A stretch of 32,138 nucleotides of DNA, taken from NCBI GenBank assembly GCA_039028635.1, contig JBCCHV010000072.1:1-32138 (forward strand), given 5' to 3'. A model generated the notes under the pieces. It was not told the origin of the DNA, did not search any database, and worked only from the letters and a program-made list of their open reading frames with translations. Source of the DNA: Acidobacteriota bacterium (lineage in GTDB: Bacteria > Acidobacteriota > Thermoanaerobaculia > Multivoradales > JBCCEF01). Below are positions 7,492 through 15,411 of the stretch, piece by piece (the stretch's first letter is position 1; each line of letters starts with the position of its first letter). Position numbers and translations under genes: made by a program.

Positions 7492-8769
7492 TCAAATCTT
7501 CAGTAGGTCAGCGTAGCCCGCGCGGTAGCGCGCCGCGACGGCGTCCCAGGTGAGCTCCGCCTCGGCCTTGGCCCGCGCCCGGCTGCCCATTTCCCGACGG
7601 GCTCCAGGGTCCGCCAGGAGGTTGCCCAGGGCAGTCGCCACCGCCGCGCCGTCCCCTTCCGCCACCAGCCGCCCGTGGACGCCATCGTCGACCGCCAGCG
7701 GAATTCCCGAGATCCCCGAGGCCACCACCGGAAGACCGCTCGCCATCGCCTCGAGAATGACGTTGGGCAGGCCGTCGACGTTGCCCTTCGCGTCGTGGAC
7801 CGCCGGCAGCACGAAGACGTCGGCAGCGCGGTAGAGGTCCGGCAAGGTGTCGCGCAGCACCGCCCCCGGAAAGTGCACCCGGTGGCTCCAGGCGGCGGCT
7901 CGGCGGACCAGCTCTTCCTGCAGATCGCCGCCGCCGGCGAGCACCAGATGGGCCTCCGGGGCGTGGGCGAAGAGCGCGTCCAGGGCCGAGATCAGAACGT
8001 GGAAGCCCTTCTTGGTCGCCATGCGACCGACCCCGAGGGCGAGGGGCGCATCGACCGGAATGCCGAGTCGCTCACGCCAAGTCGAGGAAGCGCCTCGGGC
8101 CGCGGCGGGATGGAAGGCCGCCGTATCGACGCCATAGGGAATGACGCGCGAAGCCGACTCCGGAAAGCCCAGAGCACGCACCCGGTCGACGAGCTCGGGA
8201 GAGCAGCCGGTGAGCAGGCCGGCGCGACCGAGAGCCCGCCGCACGAAGGGGCGAAAGAGGGCCTTTTCGGCCATGAAGACGTCGCTGCCGTGGAGACCGA
8301 TGGCGAGCGGCACGGCGCCGTGTCCGTAGCTCGCCACCACCCCGTTGGGCACCACCCAGTGGGCGTGAACCAGATCGAAGGGTGGCTGCCCTGGTCGGCC
8401 TCCGCGCAGCCGGCGCCGCAGTGCCCGACGCGCTCCGAAGGCGTAGAAGGGGGCTGCCAGGGCGGCACCGCCCTTGACCGTTTCGTCGGCCTCCAGGCTG
8501 CGGCTGTAGCCCAGTACCTCGAGCTTCTCCGGGGCATAGCGGAAGCTCTCCACCGCGACTCCGCCATCGTCCCAAGACGCCGCCAGACCGGCGGTGTGAG
8601 GCGTCAGCACCGTCACGCGGTCGCCGCCGCGCACCAAGCCGCGGGCGAGATCGCGAATGAAGGGACCGGAGGTATCGGCCTCGAAGCGCGGATAGGTCTG
8701 GGTCAGGAAGAGGATCTCGAGCGGCCGGGACCGCCCGTTTCCTGGAAGCTCGGGCTCGGACACCGCCAA
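7492..8769 (-). CDS. GT-B glycosyltransferase, family GT4
   Basis: Cytoplasmic or membrane-associated retaining glycosyltransferase (425 residues). The N-lobe contains LFLTQTYPRFEADTSGPFIRDLARGL and the acceptor-side HAHWVVPNG; the C-lobe has GVGRMATKKGFHVLISAL and the donor-binding stretch GLPNVILEAMASGLPVVAS, typical of GT4. No signal peptide or membrane helix. The start is TTG (8769), placed 5 nt after GAGG; a GTG two codons later is possible. It is the last gene of a three-gene set with a GT2 (7-nt gap) and a UDP-galactopyranose-mutase-like protein, so its substrate is probably a lipid-linked surface glycan. The exact sugar cannot be read from the sequence. Confidence 0.9.
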   Translation of the reverse strand: MAVSEPELPGNGRSRPLEILFLTQTYPRFEADTSGPFIRDLARGLVRGGDRVTVLTPHTAGLAASWDDGGVAVESFRYAPEKLEVLGYSRSLEADETVKGGAALAAPFYAFGARRALRRRLRGGRPGQPPFDLVHAHWVVPNGVVASYGHGAVPLAIGLHGSDVFMAEKALFRPFVRRALGRAGLLTGCSPELVDRVRALGFPESASRVIPYGVDTAAFHPAAARGASSTWRERLGIPVDAPLALGVGRMATKKGFHVLISALDALFAHAPEAHLVLAGGGDLQEELVRRAAAWSHRVHFPGAVLRDTLPDLYRAADVFVLPAVHDAKGNVDGLPNVILEAMASGLPVVASGISGIPLAVDDGVHGRLVAEGDGAAVATALGNLLADPGARREMGSRARAKAEAELTWDAVAARYRAGYADLLKI

Positions 8770-8776
8770 CAGATCC

Positions 8777-9757
8777 TCAGTCCAGCCGTTCCTTGACCGA
8801 GTAGCTGTCGCGGCGCCGGAAGTTCTTGAAGGTGATCATCTCGCCGATGAGGCCGGTGGTCAGCACCTGGATCCCGAGCACCATCAGCAGCACGCCGAGC
8901 AGCAGCAGAGGGCGATTCGAGAGGGTGGCTCCGCCCATCCAGAGGATGGCGAGGTAGAGGTTGATGCCGAAGCCGAGGCTCAGCAGGGTCAGACCGATCA
9001 AGCCGAAGAGATGCAGCGGCCGGCGGGTGTACTTGGTGATGAAGAGAACGGTGATCAGGTCGAGAAGACCTTTGTAGAGACGATCCCATCCGTACTTGCT
9101 GCGCCCGAAGCGGCGCGGGTGGTGGGTGACCTCGATCTCGCCAATGGCGAAGCCCCGGCGGCTCGCCAGAACCGGGATGAAGCGGTGTAGCTCACCATAG
9201 ATGGCGACCTGCTCCAGCACCTCCCGGCGGTAGGCCTTGAAGCCACAGTTGAGGTCGTGCAGCGGCACCCCCGAGAGACGCCCGGTCACCCAGTTGAAGA
9301 GCTTCGACGGATAACGCTTGCCGGCCGGGTCGTGGCGTTTCTTCTTCCAACCCGAAACCAGGTCGAGATCATGCTCCTCGAGCTCCGCCAGGAAGCGCGG
9401 GATCTCCGCCGGATCGTCCTGCAGATCACCATCCATGGTGATCAAGACGCGACCGCGCGAATGGTCGAAGCCCGCCGAGATCGCCGCTGCCTTGCCGAAG
9501 TTGCGGCGCAGCCGCACCAGCTTGATGCGGCGATCTCGTCGGTGGATCTCGCGCACCCGGTCCGGCGTGCCGTCGCGCGAGCCGTCATCGACGAAGATGA
9601 CCTCGAAGCTCTTGCCGAGGCTTTCGAGCTCGGCCTTCACCCGCCGCGCCAGCTCGGCGACGGATTCGACTTCATCGAGCACCGGTACCAACACGCTGAC
9701 GTCGAGAGCCTCCGGCTCCGGTGCGTCTCGCGGGAACTCGACCGCTTGCGATTCCAT
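8777..9757 (-). CDS. GT2 glycosyltransferase, polyprenyl-phosphate sugar synthase type
   Basis: A 326-residue GT-A enzyme of the dolichol-phosphate-mannose-synthase / ArnC / GtrB type. The N-terminal domain has VSVLVPVLDEVESV, FVDDGSRDGT, NFGKAAAISAGFDHSRGRVLITMDGDLQDDP (the DGDLQDD metal-binding motif is complete) and DLNCGFKAYRREV. Two C-terminal membrane helices follow (about residues 235-265 and 280-305), as in the GtrB class. The expected role is transfer of a sugar from a nucleotide donor to undecaprenyl phosphate at the inner membrane. Ten nt separate it from the upstream flavoprotein gene and seven from the GT4 gene. Sugar specificity is unknown. Confidence 0.92.
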   Translation of the reverse strand: MESQAVEFPRDAPEPEALDVSVLVPVLDEVESVAELARRVKAELESLGKSFEVIFVDDGSRDGTPDRVREIHRRDRRIKLVRLRRNFGKAAAISAGFDHSRGRVLITMDGDLQDDPAEIPRFLAELEEHDLDLVSGWKKKRHDPAGKRYPSKLFNWVTGRLSGVPLHDLNCGFKAYRREVLEQVAIYGELHRFIPVLASRRGFAIGEIEVTHHPRRFGRSKYGWDRLYKGLLDLITVLFITKYTRRPLHLFGLIGLTLLSLGFGINLYLAILWMGGATLSNRPLLLLGVLLMVLGIQVLTTGLIGEMITFKNFRRRDSYSVKERLD

Positions 9758-9767
9758 GAGGGTGATT

Positions 9768-11102
9768 CTACCGGGCGACGGCGGGGCGCTCCGCCAGAAT
9801 GCGCTCGGCGGCGGTCTTGCCGCTGCGCATGGAGTGGTCCATGTTGAAGTACTGCCACTCGCCGAAGCGACCGGCGGTGAGGATTCCGTGCTCCGCCAGC
9901 CAGCCTCGAATGGTCTCGACGTGGCGCCCGTGATCGAGATCGTAGATCACGTAGGCGGGATGGATCTCCTCGGTGTAGACCAGCTCGATGGGATCGTCCG
10001 GCAGCAGGATCTTGGCCGCCCGCAGGCCCTCGATGGTCTTCTCGATGGCGCTGTCCCGATTCAGCGGACGCTCCTTCGAGAAGGCGACCTCGGTCGAGAT
10101 CGAGCTCTTGCCCGGCGGCGCCGTTCCGGGGCTGAAATTGGCCGGGAAGGACAGCCGATGGAAGGGAAAGACGTCCTCGTAGAAGTAGATCCAGTGCTTG
10201 TCCGAAATGTTCTCGCGGCCGATGCCGAGATTGACACAGTAGATGCCCTGGTAGCGCAGCCCTTCGCAGGCTCGCACCACCTCCGGCGGCGCTGCCGGCA
10301 CGAAGCGATGCACCAGGTGCAGGGGCAGGGTGTAGATCAGCCGGTCGAAGGGCACCACCTCGCCGTCGCTGAACACCACCTGCTTTTCCGGCAGCTCGAT
10401 GCGTACGGCGGTGCGCTCGAGCTCGATGTTGTTGACCCGCGCACCCAAGGCCTTCGGCAGCGGCTCGATGGCTCCCACCTTGGGATACCAGAAGTGGGAC
10501 GTCGCCCCGACCAGCTCGACGTCGCCGGTGAGGGCGCCGGCGACCACCCGCTCGACGTCCGGCGTCGGCACCCGGCGACCGATCCAGTTGAAGTCCATCG
10601 TCGAGGGCTCGACGGTCCAGAGCTTCTTGGCATAGGGGATCATCAGGTGCTCGGCGATGCCCTCCCCGAAGAATCCCCGCATCCACTCGTCATAGTTGCG
10701 TGGCGCGAATTCGCCGCGGGCCTGCGCTTCGACCGCTCGCACCAACCCGACGAGGCAATCCTTGACCACCGGAATCGGCAGTCCGAAGAGATGGGCCTGA
10801 AAGGGGAACGGGGTGTAGACGTCGGGGCCATGGTGGTAGATGTAGGCGCTGCGCTCCTGGGCGTGGAAGTTGTCCCCCAGCAGGTCGCGAATCAGGGCTT
10901 CCATCTCGGGATCGATGGTGAACAGAATGTGGGGCCCGAAGTCGAACAGGTAGCCGTCGCGCTCCATCGAGCGAGCCAGCCCACCGACTCGGCTCTCGCG
11001 CTCGAAAACCCGCCAGTGGGACTCCCCCGCCTGCTGGAAAGTGTAGGCGGCGCTCAGACCGGCCAGCCCACCTCCGAGGATCACATCGTGTCGTTGGCCC
11101 AT
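9768..11102 (-). CDS. FAD-dependent oxidoreductase, UDP-galactopyranose-mutase-like
   Basis: A 444-residue flavoprotein with an N-terminal FAD-binding Rossmann motif (GGGLAGLSAAY, 10-20) and a family-typical ERESRVGGLARSMERDGYLFDFGPHIL region. Near the C-terminus GRFGEWQYFNMDHSMRSGKTAAE closes the FAD site, and the middle has HWIYFYEDVFPFHRLSFP, reminiscent of the UDP-galactopyranose mutase and protoporphyrinogen-oxidase-like clan used in surface sugar synthesis. It is longer than classical Glf (about 370-390 residues), so mutase activity is likely but not certain. First gene of the set with the GT2 and GT4. GGAAG precedes the ATG by 9 nt. Confidence 0.8.
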   Translation of the reverse strand: MGQRHDVILGGGLAGLSAAYTFQQAGESHWRVFERESRVGGLARSMERDGYLFDFGPHILFTIDPEMEALIRDLLGDNFHAQERSAYIYHHGPDVYTPFPFQAHLFGLPIPVVKDCLVGLVRAVEAQARGEFAPRNYDEWMRGFFGEGIAEHLMIPYAKKLWTVEPSTMDFNWIGRRVPTPDVERVVAGALTGDVELVGATSHFWYPKVGAIEPLPKALGARVNNIELERTAVRIELPEKQVVFSDGEVVPFDRLIYTLPLHLVHRFVPAAPPEVVRACEGLRYQGIYCVNLGIGRENISDKHWIYFYEDVFPFHRLSFPANFSPGTAPPGKSSISTEVAFSKERPLNRDSAIEKTIEGLRAAKILLPDDPIELVYTEEIHPAYVIYDLDHGRHVETIRGWLAEHGILTAGRFGEWQYFNMDHSMRSGKTAAERILAERPAVAR

Positions 11103-11200
11103 GGATGAATCTTCCGTTGGCTGTCAGGAGGAAGGATCGCGGCTCGGCCGCGGGAGCGTCGTCGCGACCGGCGAGCTTCCGGCACCTCGGCGACTGCGCC

Positions 11201-11229
11201 ATTGTCGCCGATCGCGGCAGCGCCGTAAA
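11201..11229 (-). promoter_or_regulatory. Weak candidate promoter for the surface-sugar set
   Basis: On the minus strand TTTACG (11224-11229) and GACAAT (11201-11206) are 17 nt apart (4/6 match each), within the 133-nt gap before the flavoprotein gene. It starts right at the end of the BTAD regulator gene. The only other structure in this gap is a CGCGGC/GCCGCG stem-loop around 11138-11152 without a T run. Confidence 0.35.
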
Positions 11230-11235
11230 GGCCGC

Positions 11236-13503
11236 TCAGGTCATCAGGCGCTGATATTCGGCACCGGTTTCGGGCATCGGCTGGACCCCCAGCTCTCGAT
11301 CCAGCAGGGAGGTCAGTCGGTCGTACTGCCGCCGCACCAGGTCGCGCCGGCCCTGGCGGCTGAAGACCCGCATCAGCTTGAGATGAACCAGCTCTTGCAG
11401 GGGATCCTGGATCAAGGAAGCGCGCAGCACGTCGATCGCCTCCTCGAGCCGCTCGAGACGGAGATAGGCCTCCCCCAGCCCCCCCAGCAGCTCGAGGTAA
11501 CTCGCCTGCAGGGCCTCCCGGCTCTGCAGCAGCCAGGCCTCGTGCCGGCCGCTCAAGAACGGCCCGCGGTAAAGCGACCAGGCCTCTTCGAAGACGGTGG
11601 CGGCCACCCCCACCTGCTCGTCCCGCAAGCGCTCCCGGGCCTCGCCGACGAGGCGCTCGAAGCGCTGCGAATCGACCTCCCAATAGAGCTCCGGGTGGAG
11701 TTGATAGCTGCCGTCCTCGAACAGCAAGGGGGGCACCGGCAGGTCCTTTCCCAGGCTGCGCCGAAGATGGCTGAAGGTGGGGTGGAAGTTGTTGCGGATG
11801 ATGTCCTTTTCCTGCCCCGGCCAGAGCGCCTCCTCGATCTCCTCGCGGGTGGCCCGGAAGTCCGGCCGCGTCGCCAACAGGGCCACCACCAGGAAGGCTC
11901 GCCGGAGCGTCCAGCGGACCTTGCGGGTCGCGCCGTCGGGGAGGATTCGCTCGACCCGCCCCTCGCCGAGGAGCTGCAGTGTGAATCCCGGGGCGGGCCG
12001 CTCGCGGCGGATCTCGCGCAACGGTAGGCGGGCCAGGAAAGACCGCCAGTCGGTCGGTAGATCGGCGCGCCGGCGGAGCTGTCGAGCCAATCCCGGGCGC
12101 TCGGCGATCAGGCGACGGAGGGAGAGCTCGCCGAGGTGCTCCAGCAGCGAGCCCACCACCTCGTGGCCGAGGGGGCCGTGCAGGAAATCCGCCGCCCGCG
12201 GAACCGGCCGAAGATCGCGCAGCACGCTGATCAGGGCCGTCGCCACCACGTCGAGGCCGACCCCGACGGGCAAGCGCAGGATCTGCGCCAAGCGCTCGAG
12301 AGCCTCGAGGGGCTTGGGCACGGACGCCGCTCCGGAGGCCGCCGGCGCCGCCGCATCGAGCAGCTCGTCGATCACCGCCAGGGTGGCGGCGAGCTCCGCC
12401 TCCTGCGGCAGCTCGCGTTTCACCGCCAGGCCGGAGCGCAGGCCCTCGACCCGCGCTTCGAGCTCGGCGGCCAGGCGCCCAGCGCCCTCCAGGACCGCCC
12501 CCAGACGATCGAGCGGCAGGACAGCGACCAGCTCCGGCCACGATTCGGTGACCAGCGCTTCGAGGTCCTCTCCGGCAGCACCGGCAACGAACAGCTCCGC
12601 CGCCTCCGCCGGTCGCTGGCGCTGCCACTCGCGCCGACCGAGTCGGTGCTGCCAGTCGCCATCGCCCTCGGCGCGACCTTGCTGCCGCGTCCAGGCTCGC
12701 ACCAGGGTCGGGAGCCGCGGCCGGCCGCGGTCGACCGCCAGGCCCCAGGAGTCGACCAATCGCCGCAGGTCCATCAGCTCCTCGTCGTCCAGCAAACCGC
12801 GCCAGAAACCCTCCTCGAGATCATCGGTCAGGGACAGGCGATGACAGAGGCGGCTCAGCTCCGCCGGTAGCTCGGCCATCACCTCGTGTTGCAGGAAGGC
12901 CCGGATCGGGGCAAAGCCGAGAGCACCCTGCTCGAAGGTCTCGCCGTGGGCGAAGGCCTCGGCGACCTGCATCAAAGGCCGATACCAACCATCGGTCGCC
13001 TGTTGCAGCGCCCACTTCAGTCGTTCGCCGGGTTCACGCCCGACCACCGCCGCCCACAGATCCCCGATCTCTTCCTCGCGCAGCAGAAACTCCTCCGGGG
13101 CGATGCGAGTGATCGTCACCGGACCCTCACGCACCTTGCGGGGGGCCGCGAAGACCAGTCGTCGACCGCTCTCGAGCACGCTGGCGATGACCTCGATGGC
13201 GCCGGTCGGCAGGGTGGGCATCGCCGGCGCCACCAGCCAGCGGGAATCGCCGGCTCGGGCGCCGCTGACCACGCGGTCGAGGGATTCACGGCTCGCCAGA
13301 TCCTCGACCGCCAGCGGCTGGGCGTTGCCCTCTTCTCCCGCCACCAGGGCGTCGAGCACCCCTTGCTGGCCCGATCCGGGCCAGGACCAAAGCTGGATCA
13401 CCGGCCCGTCGAGGGCGTGGATTCGCCCGAGAAGGCGCTTGAAATGGGGGGTGCGACTACCGCGTCCGGGAAGCATGGCGGTTCGAGGAGCGGACCCCGG
13501 CAT
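11236..13503 (-). CDS. Large BTAD-type transcriptional regulator with degenerate NTPase-like N-terminus
   Basis: A 755-residue protein whose C-terminal third is an OmpR-like winged helix (about 506-602, WTLRRAFLVVALLATRPDFRA then EEIEEALWPGQEKDIIRNNFHPTFSHLRRSLG) followed by a bacterial transcriptional activation domain of TPR-like helices (about 608-753, ending RRQYDRLTSLLDRELGVQP). Residues 1-300 resemble the layout of STAND/MalT-like ATPases (IQLWSWPGSGQQGVLDAL), but the P-loop lacks the Lys-Ser/Thr, so nucleotide binding is doubtful. The middle (300-490) is helical and Leu/Ala-rich. In SARP/AfsR proteins the DNA-binding part is N-terminal; here it is near the end. Targets may include the adjacent sugar genes, by position only. 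The ATG has a perfect hairpin, not a ribosome site, just before it; Met10 is an alternative start. Confidence 0.8.
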   Translation of the reverse strand: MPGSAPRTAMLPGRGSRTPHFKRLLGRIHALDGPVIQLWSWPGSGQQGVLDALVAGEEGNAQPLAVEDLASRESLDRVVSGARAGDSRWLVAPAMPTLPTGAIEVIASVLESGRRLVFAAPRKVREGPVTITRIAPEEFLLREEEIGDLWAAVVGREPGERLKWALQQATDGWYRPLMQVAEAFAHGETFEQGALGFAPIRAFLQHEVMAELPAELSRLCHRLSLTDDLEEGFWRGLLDDEELMDLRRLVDSWGLAVDRGRPRLPTLVRAWTRQQGRAEGDGDWQHRLGRREWQRQRPAEAAELFVAGAAGEDLEALVTESWPELVAVLPLDRLGAVLEGAGRLAAELEARVEGLRSGLAVKRELPQEAELAATLAVIDELLDAAAPAASGAASVPKPLEALERLAQILRLPVGVGLDVVATALISVLRDLRPVPRAADFLHGPLGHEVVGSLLEHLGELSLRRLIAERPGLARQLRRRADLPTDWRSFLARLPLREIRRERPAPGFTLQLLGEGRVERILPDGATRKVRWTLRRAFLVVALLATRPDFRATREEIEEALWPGQEKDIIRNNFHPTFSHLRRSLGKDLPVPPLLFEDGSYQLHPELYWEVDSQRFERLVGEARERLRDEQVGVAATVFEEAWSLYRGPFLSGRHEAWLLQSREALQASYLELLGGLGEAYLRLERLEEAIDVLRASLIQDPLQELVHLKLMRVFSRQGRRDLVRRQYDRLTSLLDRELGVQPMPETGAEYQRLMT

Positions 13504-13508
13504 CGGCG

Positions 13509-13525
13509 GGCGAAGTCGCTTCGCC
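13509..13525. promoter_or_regulatory. Perfect 7-bp inverted repeat before the BTAD regulator
   Basis: GGCGAAG, a TCG loop and CTTCGCC lie 5 nt upstream of the ATG at 13503, where a Shine-Dalgarno site would be expected. It could be an operator for the regulator itself, an RNA hairpin limiting translation, or chance in GC-rich DNA. There is no T run, so it is not an intrinsic terminator. Confidence 0.35.
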
Positions 13526-13563
13526 GACGGTCGACGCCTTCACGGTCACGACCGGCGAGCGGG

Positions 13564-14367
13564 TCATTGGGCTGCTTCCTGCAGGCGATCACGAACCGCC
13601 TGCATGTCTTCCCAGGTGGGTCGCTTCCAGGACTGATTCCGCAGCAGGCCCGCTGGATGGTAGGTCACCCGCGTCTCGATGCCCTGCACCCGGTGCCAGC
13701 TACCGCGCATGCGACCCAAGGGCATGTCGGTGCCGAGCAGGGTCTGAGCGGCGACCCGACCGAGAGCGACGATGACCTTCGGCGCCACCGCCGCGATCTG
13801 GCCCTCGAGATAGGGCCGGCAGGCCGCCACCTCGTCCGGCAGCGGGTCGCGATTGCCCGGCGGCCGGCACTTGACGATATTGGCGATGTAGACCTGATCG
13901 CGCTGGTAGCCGATGGCGTCGAGAATCTTGGTCAGCAGGGCGCCGGCGGGCCCGACGAAGGGCAGCCCCTGGCGGTCCTCCTGAGCTCCCGGCCCCTCGC
14001 CGATCAGCATCAGGTCGGCCGCCGGATCCCCAGAGCCGAACACCACCCGCTGACGGCGCTCACAGAGACCGCAGCGACGACAATCGGCGGCTTCTGCCGC
14101 CAGCACCTCGAGAGAGCCAGCACCTTCGGTGGCAGGCGGCGCAGCGGCCGCGCTCGGCGGTGGGATGGGACGGTCGCCCGCGGGCTGACCGGCGAGCGAC
14201 CGGTCGCCGGCGTCGCGGCGCGGCGCGGGCTCTTGCGGCCCGACATCGAGGGCATCAACGGAAACGGCCGCGGTCCCGGAGGAACGCGGCCGGTAGGCTT
14301 CGGTGAACCCGAGATCGCAGAGATAGTCGGCCAGGGCACCGGAGTCCAGTGCCGGCCGGCGGCTCAG
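13564..14367 (-). CDS. Family 4 uracil-DNA glycosylase (Fe-S)
   Basis: Removes uracil from DNA. Numbered from a proposed CTG start, the 267-residue protein has the catalytic-loop motif GEGPGAQED (123-131) and the family-B loop HPAGLLRN (237-244). The four Cys expected to hold a 4Fe-4S cluster are Cys96 and Cys99 (CRRC), Cys167 (IVKCRPPGNRDP) and Cys183 (AACRPYL). A Pro/Ala-rich linker (about 28-88) separates a short N-terminal helix, ALADYLCDLGF, from the enzyme. No ATG, GTG or TTG was found between the rpoZ stop and this helix. CTG at 14367 overlaps the rpoZ stop (CTGA) and sits behind AGAGGA. An ATG at 14442 would overlap rpoZ by 79 nt with unlikely sequence. Function is sure; the start is not. 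Confidence 0.9.
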   Translation of the reverse strand: MSRRPALDSGALADYLCDLGFTEAYRPRSSGTAAVSVDALDVGPQEPAPRRDAGDRSLAGQPAGDRPIPPPSAAAAPPATEGAGSLEVLAAEAADCRRCGLCERRQRVVFGSGDPAADLMLIGEGPGAQEDRQGLPFVGPAGALLTKILDAIGYQRDQVYIANIVKCRPPGNRDPLPDEVAACRPYLEGQIAAVAPKVIVALGRVAAQTLLGTDMPLGRMRGSWHRVQGIETRVTYHPAGLLRNQSWKRPTWEDMQAVRDRLQEAAQ

Positions 14368-14603
14368 TGGACTTCCTCTTCGGGAGCTTCTTCGGTCTCG
14401 ATCACCGGCGGCTCGACCACCGGCGCCGGACCGTACTCCCACTCGACGACGTCTTGGCTGACCTCCGCCATCGCTGCCGTGGTCGGCTTGTCGTTGCCCT
14501 CGAGGCGGCGCCGACCGCCGCGAATCAACTGCTCGGCGCGGTGCGCCGCCACCAGGACGTAGCGAAACTTGCTGTCCATCTTTGCGGGAAATCTCTCGTC
14601 CAT
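14364..14603 (-). CDS. rpoZ: RNA polymerase omega subunit
   Basis: Small polymerase subunit that helps fold and hold beta-prime. Its 79 residues contain the conserved block DSKFRYVLVAAHRAEQLIRGGRRRL and KPTTAAMAEVSQ, followed by an acidic Pro/Glu-rich tail ending EEAPEEEVH. A clear GGAGGG lies 7 nt before the ATG. It is placed between gmk and the uracil-DNA glycosylase, and the gmk-rpoZ order is common in bacteria. The 142 nt between gmk and rpoZ hold no gene and no convincing promoter. Confidence 0.92.
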   Translation of the reverse strand: MDERFPAKMDSKFRYVLVAAHRAEQLIRGGRRRLEGNDKPTTAAMAEVSQDVVEWEYGPAPVVEPPVIETEEAPEEEVH

Positions 14604-14745
14604 GGGGATACCCTCCGTATCTACCTCGGCCCCTCGAGGGCCAGTTCTTTCGACTCGCTGTCGGTCGCGGATTCGCTCGCTGCGGTGGCTGACTCGGTCA
14701 ACTTCTCCGGAGACCACGGCTCCCCCGTCTTCCCCCCGACCGGAT

Positions 14746-15411
14746 CTATCGCGGTGCGGAACGACGAAAGTCTTCGAGGATCTGCTCGACCCGCGGTCGC
14801 ATGCGTTCCATCCGGCAGCGGCGGCCCGCGATGACGGCCGCCAGATCGGCCGCCGCAAGACTCGCATCGTCGTTGATGATAACACAGTCAAAACTTTCGT
14901 AACACTCGATTTCCCTGACAGATGCGGCGAGTCGGCGAGTGATGACGGCGGCATCGTCGAGGCCTCTCGAGCGCAGCCTGCGCTCGAGATCGCGATAGCT
15001 CGGAGGCAGCACCAGGACGGTGAGAATCCCCGGATATCGGCGTCGTAGCTGGTCGGCTCCCTGAACGTCGACGTCCAGCAGCACGTCGGTTCCCGCCTCC
15101 AAGCGGGGCTCGACCTCGTCCTTCGAGGTGCCATAGAGGTTGCCGTGCACCTCCGCCCACTCGAGAAAGCGATCCGCCGCCACCATCGCCTCGAAGCGCG
15201 CCCGGTCGATGAAGTGGTAGTCCTCGCCATCCCGCTCCCGACCGCGTGGCGAGCGGGTGGTGTGACTGACGGAGAAGACGATACGCCCCTGCTGGCGCTC
15301 CAGCAGAGCATCCACCAGCGTCGTCTTGCCGGCTCCGGAAGGAGCCGCCAGCAAGATCAGCTCCCCGCGCACCGTCGCCGCTGCCTCGACCGGCTGCGAC
15401 TCACTCGACAT
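14746..15411 (-). CDS. gmk: Guanylate kinase
   Basis: Phosphorylates GMP to GDP with ATP. The 221-residue protein carries the P-loop APSGAGKT (23-30), the GMP-binding SVSHTTRSPRGRERDGEDYHF (about 47-67), and LLDVDVQGADQLR in the core, ending with the usual helical RRCRMERMRPRVEQILEDF. The first 15 residues are a low-complexity extension. Its ATG overlaps the 3' end of yicC by 11 nt, giving the classical yicC-gmk-rpoZ order. Confidence 0.96.
   Translation of the reverse strand: MSSESQPVEAAATVRGELILLAAPSGAGKTTLVDALLERQQGRIVFSVSHTTRSPRGRERDGEDYHFIDRARFEAMVAADRFLEWAEVHGNLYGTSKDEVEPRLEAGTDVLLDVDVQGADQLRRRYPGILTVLVLPPSYRDLERRLRSRGLDDAAVITRRLAASVREIECYESFDCVIINDDASLAAADLAAVIAGRRCRMERMRPRVEQILEDFRRSAPR

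Noticed and set aside
9318-11108. Plus-strand open frame of about 596 codons opposite GT2 and the flavoprotein
   Set aside because: It crosses two genes on the other strand, is low-complexity, and has no recognisable domain.
11138-11152. CGCGGC/GCCGCG stem-loop as terminator of the BTAD gene
   Set aside because: Only 6 bp with no T run; common by chance in GC-rich DNA.
12886-14562. Plus-strand open frame across the regulator, the glycosylase and rpoZ
   Set aside because: It would run antisense to three genes supported by motifs and has no start signal.
14680-14705. TTGACC between gmk and rpoZ as a -35 box
   Set aside because: No acceptable -10 box at 16-18 nt.
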